DNA from: Mesorhizobium intechi
Lineage (GTDB): Bacteria > Pseudomonadota > Alphaproteobacteria > Rhizobiales > Rhizobiaceae
DNA length: 34,096 nucleotides
Assembly: GCF_002879535.1 (NCBI RefSeq)
Contig: NZ_PNOT02000135.1
Coordinates: forward strand, 1 to 34,096
Direction of reading: 5' to 3'
Within the stretch, counting starts at the first letter, position 1. Each line of letters opens with the position of its first letter. The notes beneath the pieces were generated by a model. It saw only the letters and a list, made by a program, of their open reading frames with translations, was not told the origin of the DNA and did no database searches. Positions 30,727 through 34,096 of the stretch are shown one piece after another. The position numbers were made by a program, and so were the translations under genes.

Positions 30727-31728
30727 ATGTTTATACCGCGAACACGATGTTCGCTTTTTGTGCTTCGAAAGTCGCATAAATGGCATTATCGAATTGGGAG
30801 TGATGTCCCGAATAATTGGCATCTCCAGTTGCCGCCCGGATAATCATTGGCGACGAACACCTCGAGATGGTCGACACCCTAAGCTTCATCGGTGAATCAT
30901 ATTTAAGCGGCAAGGGATCCTTCCCGAAATCGAGCGGCAGCGCGGGTCTTGCCGGCCGGCCGCATCGACTCGCCACGCCTCCGCTAGATCGAGCGGCGTA
31001 GCGCCTCCAACATTGAGTTCGCAGTGCCGCTGTCCTAGCCGGCGAAGATCGTGTTCGTCATCCCCGCGGTTCCGGCGGCGATGCACCCACCGCTGGCCCT
31101 CATCTGATGCGCGCTTCGCCCTGCGGACAGCAGACAGCGAAGCCGCCACGGCCGCGAAAATCTCGCAATGTCGGCTCGATTCCAGGTCCCGTCCGCCACT
31201 TTTGCGGGGTGATCCGTGCAGGTGCCTGGCGTGGATCGTGCCAACCATCCCCTGACCGCATCATTGCCAGCGTCCTCCTTCAGCCGGCCGAGCCTCGCGA
31301 CGCCGGATCGATCATAACGATACTCTTCGAAGAACATTCTCTTTGTAGCAAGCGTGACGGTCTGCGCTGTCTTACCGAGTTTCAGCCTTTGCCATCGCCT
31401 CCTGTCCTCCCTGCCGCGCGTCACTCTAACCTGCTCTCATCACCTCACCTCACGCGGGAAAGAGTGTCGTTAACGTCATCCTGTGCGGGAAATGTCACAG
31501 CGATAAGACAGAACGCAGAAAAGCCGTAGTGGCGTCCTGCCAAGCAACCCTATTGCAGAGTCCACCGGGCCCGCCGGCGACATAATCAAGGAGCTCTCGC
31601 ATAGGACAAGCCGGTGTTTGGTTCTCCCGGGTCATCTGCGATTTAAATCAAATCTGTCTGTGGATATTGACGATTGCGTGACCCTCACCTCGTAGACGGC
31701 TAACGCGGGCGGCAACTGAGAGGGTCAT
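30727..31728. other. Decayed DNA at the right border of the defence island
   Basis: No intact gene is convincing on either strand. A plus-strand stretch at 30825-30925 (RIIIGDEHLEMVDTLSFIGE) and a minus-strand one at 30731-30850 (DANYSGHHSQFDNAIY) read as possible fragments but could not be matched. The 31.0-31.5 kb part has arginine/proline-rich frames typical of noise. Confidence 0.45.
31638..31651. promoter_or_regulatory. Weak FixK/FNR-like site
   Basis: GCGAT-TTAA-ATCAA matches one half of the FixK box (TTGAT-N4-ATCAA) perfectly and the other in three of five bases. It stands 77 bases before the small gene at 31729. Low-oxygen control would make sense in a symbiosis island, but the match is imperfect. 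Confidence 0.25.
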
Positions 31729-31920
31729 ATGACAAGCGATTTTTCCGCCGCGCGAGTGCATCTAGATCGAGCATATCATTACCTGCGAGGCGATGACCCG
31801 ATCAGCCAGAGAGGGCGCGAAGCCTTGGATCTGCTAATTGAGGCAGTTGCCGTCGAGGAGTTCAAGCAGCCGAGCCAAAACGCGGAGGTGCTAATGTTTC
31901 CGATTGGGCGCCGCTTCTGA
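31729..31920 (+). CDS. Small hypothetical protein, 63 residues
   Basis: ATG 31729 follows GAGAGGG at 4 bases, a good ribosome site. The protein reads as a helical hairpin (FSAARVHLDRAYHYLRGDDP and GREALDLLIEAVAVEEFKQP) with a short hydrophobic ending MFPIGRRF. I recall similar small acidic proteins in rhizobial nod/nif regions but know no function. No signal or membrane segment is seen. A weak FixK-like site lies upstream; a dead oxidoreductase follows. Confidence 0.65.
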   Translation: MTSDFSAARVHLDRAYHYLRGDDPISQRGREALDLLIEAVAVEEFKQPSQNAEVLMFPIGRRF

Positions 31921-31989
31921 GGCCGAATATTGCCCGTCAAGGCATGAGCCGAGTCGGCAATCGAATGGGAGTCCGAAGCCTGTCGCCCA

Positions 31990-32235
31990 CAACCTTCTGA
32001 ATTTCGCTGCGCCTATTGTCATCGGCGGCAGCTATTCCGGAATGGCCGCCGCCCGGCAGTTCCGCCGCGCCCGCGCCAGGTGCCGGGTTGTGGCGGAACG
32101 CTTTTTGCCAGCCATTCGCCTGCCTTCCTGTCCCAGGACGGCGTCGATCCGGCCGAGATCACGGAACGGTCGCCTGAGTAGCTTTCGCGCTACGCGACCC
32201 CCTGGTACGACGGAACGGCCGAACGGGTGAGAGGA
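31990..32235 (+). pseudogene. Remnant of a thioredoxin-reductase-like FAD oxidoreductase
   Basis: One frame gives FAAPIVIGGSYSGMAAARQF, a Rossmann FAD-binding start (GGSYSGMAAA). A second frame then gives FLSQDGVDPAEITERSPE, a TAG stop, and LSRYATPWYDGTAERVRGA, matching the next part of small pyridine-nucleotide disulfide oxidoreductases (GFLGQDG...EI..., then WYDGTAE). At least one frameshift and one in-frame stop kill it, and the C-terminal two thirds are absent before the terminator at 32264. Confidence 0.7.
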
Positions 32236-32263
32236 GCCGCGACGGTTTCGGGTCCTACTGGCT

Positions 32264-32297
32264 GACGGCCCTCCGCGGAGGGCCGTCGAGTCTTTTT
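32264..32297 (+). terminator. Rho-independent terminator
   Basis: GACGGCCCTCCG and CGGAGGGCCGTC form a perfect 24-base palindrome (32264-32287), followed after GAG by TCTTTTT. It is probably the original terminator of the dead oxidoreductase gene and now insulates the ProQ-like gene from the left. Confidence 0.85.
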
Positions 32298-32567
32298 CGC
32301 TGCCGGCGTTTGAGATGCGCTGCCAAGGGTCAATGAGCTGGCGGAGATATGGGGGAACAGCATTCCACGACCCTGATGTATGGCTGTGAACTCTAACGGG
32401 ACGGCTCGGCGTGATTGGTGCCGATCCTGCTCGGCTCACCAGGCACCTCGCTTGTCCGAATGAGGAGGTCTTTGCCCTGCGGAGCGAATGCTCATTTTTC
32501 CATAATCATTGCATATATCAGTGCTAGGAAGGTCCGAATTGGAAACGAAAACAATGGGGCGAGGCTT

Positions 32568-33050
32568 ATGATGTTGAGCTGTAGCCGAGGCAAATCGCCT
32601 GCACAGCTTTTCCGCTATCTATCGGCCAAGTGGCCTGCGGCGTTCAATCCGAAAGCGCCCAGGCCGCTCAAGATCGGCATCCATCATGACATTCGGGTGC
32701 TCGACGGCGAACTGTCCGATGATGAATTGAGGAGAGCCCTGCTGGCGTATACCAAGATGGCCAAATACTTGGCGAGACTGGATGCCGGCGCCGCACGGGT
32801 CAATCTCGATGGCAAACCGGCCGGCGTGGTCTCGGATGCGGACGCGGCGACCGCCAAGGCTTTGCTTTGCTCCCGCAAGGACAAACAAAAGGGCAAGCAA
32901 ACGCCGGAGCCAAGGGTAGAGCCTCAAGCGCCACCCAAACCAAAACCGAAGCGAACCGCCGTGTCCAAGGCGAAGAATACGGCCGACAGCCCGACCGGCA
33001 TAATCGTTGAGACGAAGCGTCGCCGGTCATTCCGAAAGCCGATGACTTGA
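32568..33050 (+). CDS. ProQ/FinO-family RNA chaperone
   Basis: From ATG 32568 (GGGGCGAGG just upstream) the protein is 160 residues. Residues 10-105 fit the FinO/ProQ domain: AQLFRYLSAKWPAAFNPKAP, RPLKIGIHHDI, SDDELRRALLAYTKMAKYLA and ARVNLDGKPAGVVSDADA. The C-terminal 55 residues are rich in lysine, proline and arginine, the usual RNA-binding tail. Such proteins bind structured small RNAs and mRNA ends; on plasmids FinO represses conjugation through an antisense RNA, and ProQ is a global regulator. On a symbiosis ICE either role is possible. The frame is open upstream to 32415, but that part is not family-like. It is transcribed alone, with a terminator before it. Confidence 0.87.
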   Translation: MMLSCSRGKSPAQLFRYLSAKWPAAFNPKAPRPLKIGIHHDIRVLDGELSDDELRRALLAYTKMAKYLARLDAGAARVNLDGKPAGVVSDADAATAKALLCSRKDKQKGKQTPEPRVEPQAPPKPKPKRTAVSKAKNTADSPTGIIVETKRRRSFRKPMT

Positions 33051-33324
33051 TCGCCGCTGAGCGATAGCTCGCGCCGACCGGGACAGCCCTCAGGGTCGGA
33101 GCACATGGCGCCCGCGCCAATCCGAATTGCCGCGATCGCAATGGAGCTGCCGCATTCGCGCGCGAAAAACGGACTGGTCGGTCATCCCTTCTTCGGGATG
33201 AACGAAGGCCGGAGGCTATTCCGATGGTCGTTCTGGCTACCGCTGCGACCGTGATATTTCGGGATGGCAGTCAGATCGATGCCGGCCCAGATTGACTGTG
33301 GCCATACTGCTGCTCAACCTCCTC

Positions 33325-33777
33325 TCAGTTGATGACGTTGGAAAGAATGGGAAGCAGATTGGGAAATTCAGCGCGCAGGCCTGACGGCGCCAGCTTCTGC
33401 CGGGCGATCGCTTCAGGCGTGGCGGCAGGTGAACCCGAGCAGGCGGCAAAAAGCGACGCCAACGGCGCTCTGGCCATGGCTGTCGAATATTGGCCCTGAA
33501 TCTCCACGTTGGTGCAGCGTCGCAGCACGCCCTTGATCATCGCGGCGACCTCCGAAGACGAACAGCGCTCGAGTTGCGAGAAAATGCAGGTCGAGCCCTT
33601 TTCGACATGCCAGTAGGTCATCACGCCGCGACCGCCATAGCGGACATGCCATTCCGTCATCAGGTTGCCGTCCCAAGCGCCGAACTTCTTGGACTCCGAC
33701 GCGCAGGCCGTCCCGGCTTCGCCCCAGATGGCGGTGTTGCGGATAGCCAAAGTGTTGCATTGGCAACGCGCCCGCAA
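33325..33777 (-). pseudogene. Truncated exported-type protein, family not identified
   Basis: The frame from TTG 33777 reads 150 codons with protein-like composition: [40 protein letters not shown] and six cysteines in all. These cysteines suggest a disulfide-bonded periplasmic or secreted protein. An in-frame TAG about 20 bases further upstream leaves no room for a signal peptide, and there is no ATG near the N-terminus, so the 5' end seems lost. Similar short cysteine-bearing exported proteins occur in rhizobia, but I cannot name the family. It could still be expressed from TTG without export; a pseudogene is more likely. Confidence 0.5.
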
Positions 33778-33891
33778 GCCGCCTCGAACGCGCCCCTAAG
33801 CAAGCACGTGAACCCCTGAGCCAACCTCCTATGGGTCAATAGGGTCAGGTGGCCTGCCATCATTCCAGGACAGGACAACTGACAAAGAAGG

Positions 33892-33907
33892 TGTCGCCTA
33901 TCCGACA
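33892..33907 (+). promoter_or_regulatory. NifA upstream activator sequence, distal
   Basis: TGT-CGCCTATCCG-ACA is a perfect TGT-N10-ACA NifA site, inside a larger inverted repeat GTGTCG-N6-CGACAC. Its centre is 31 bases from that of the next site, close to three helical turns, so both face the same side. Confidence 0.8.
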
Positions 33908-33922
33908 CTCTTCTGTCGTCTT

Positions 33923-33938
33923 TGTTGGGTCCGCGACA
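33923..33938 (+). promoter_or_regulatory. NifA upstream activator sequence, proximal
   Basis: TGT-TGGGTCCGCG-ACA is a second perfect TGT-N10-ACA site, about 100 bases before the sigma-54 promoter, a normal distance for NifA action by DNA looping. Confidence 0.8.
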
Positions 33939-34027
33939 CCGGCCTATTTCGCCGAGCTCTTGTCTGGCCTCAGGCTAATCCGCTGAAAAGTAATCACAAT
34001 GTTTTTCTTCTGCTGGGTCGGCCAAAT

Positions 34028-34043
34028 TGGCACGAGTTTTGAA
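34028..34043 (+). promoter_or_regulatory. Sigma-54 (-24/-12) promoter, firing out of the right edge
   Basis: TGGCACGAGTTTTGAA matches TGGCACG-N4-TTGCA, with a perfect -24 element and one mismatch in the -12 element (TTGAA). With the two NifA sites upstream it is a complete nif/fix-type promoter. The gene it drives lies beyond the window. Confidence 0.78.
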
Positions 34044-34096
34044 ACTCCTTCGTTGGGAGCCGGGAGCCGCCGACCGACCTTCATTTCGTGGATGAC

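Noticed and set aside
32415..32567. Longer N-terminus for the ProQ-like protein
   Set aside because: The upstream 51 codons do not resemble the family, and a strong ribosome site directly precedes ATG 32568.

Overview
The window looks like part of a symbiosis island or integrative conjugative element (ICE) of a Mesorhizobium-like nodulating alphaproteobacterium. This rests on content: a NodD regulator with a canonical nod box, remains of nodA, nifQ and rpoN, a NolL/NodX-type acyltransferase, tandem NifA sites with a sigma-54 promoter at the right edge, and a block matching the DUF736 / rdfS / traF / transglycosylase / relaxase / DUF1403 / scpB order known from Mesorhizobium symbiosis ICEs. 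The genus is an inference; no rRNA or core gene is present.

Layout. (1) 1-4.75 kb: symbiosis cargo, partly decayed. On the minus strand are the start of an acyltransferase and a nodA pseudogene behind a nod box; divergent from them is an intact nodD. A nifQ-like scrap, another open fragment, an MFS exporter and a frameshifted rpoN 3' end follow. (2) 4.75-6.2 kb: non-coding or decayed DNA. (3) 6.2-12.3 kb: conjugation and excision genes, all on the plus strand and tightly packed. (4) 12.4-30.7 kb: an accessory island that I read as genome defence. It starts with a three-gene plus-strand operon (GIY-YIG-like protein, DUF6884/YaaA-like protein, GNAT acetyltransferase), each junction an ATGA overlap. 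Facing it is a minus-strand cluster: HipA-like kinase, DGQHR protein, radical SAM enzyme, HSP90-like ATPase B, PIN_8 nuclease-like protein, HSP90-like ATPase A. Divergent from the HipA-like gene is an XRE-GTPase fusion, then a large protein joining a nuclease-like N-terminus to a DGQHR domain, and divergent from that a second PD-(D/E)XK-like protein. (5) 30.7-34.1 kb: decayed DNA with a small conserved-looking ORF, a dead FAD oxidoreductase, a terminator, a ProQ/FinO-like RNA chaperone, a truncated exported-type protein, and a NifA/sigma-54 promoter that fires out of the window.

The most interesting part is the minus-strand set at 14.4-22.6 kb. DGQHR, radical SAM and GHKL ATPase B overlap by 8 and 4 bases. 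After a 345-base gap, PIN_8 and a second, paralogous GHKL ATPase overlap by 4 bases. I know of no named defence system with this composition. A perfect 17-base inverted repeat, whose arms are themselves palindromic, sits just upstream of the first gene and looks like an operator. The right-hand set (HipA-like, XRE-GTPase, nuclease-DGQHR, PD-(D/E)XK) may be a second system or an extension of the first. All functional assignments come from reading motifs by eye; no database search was run.
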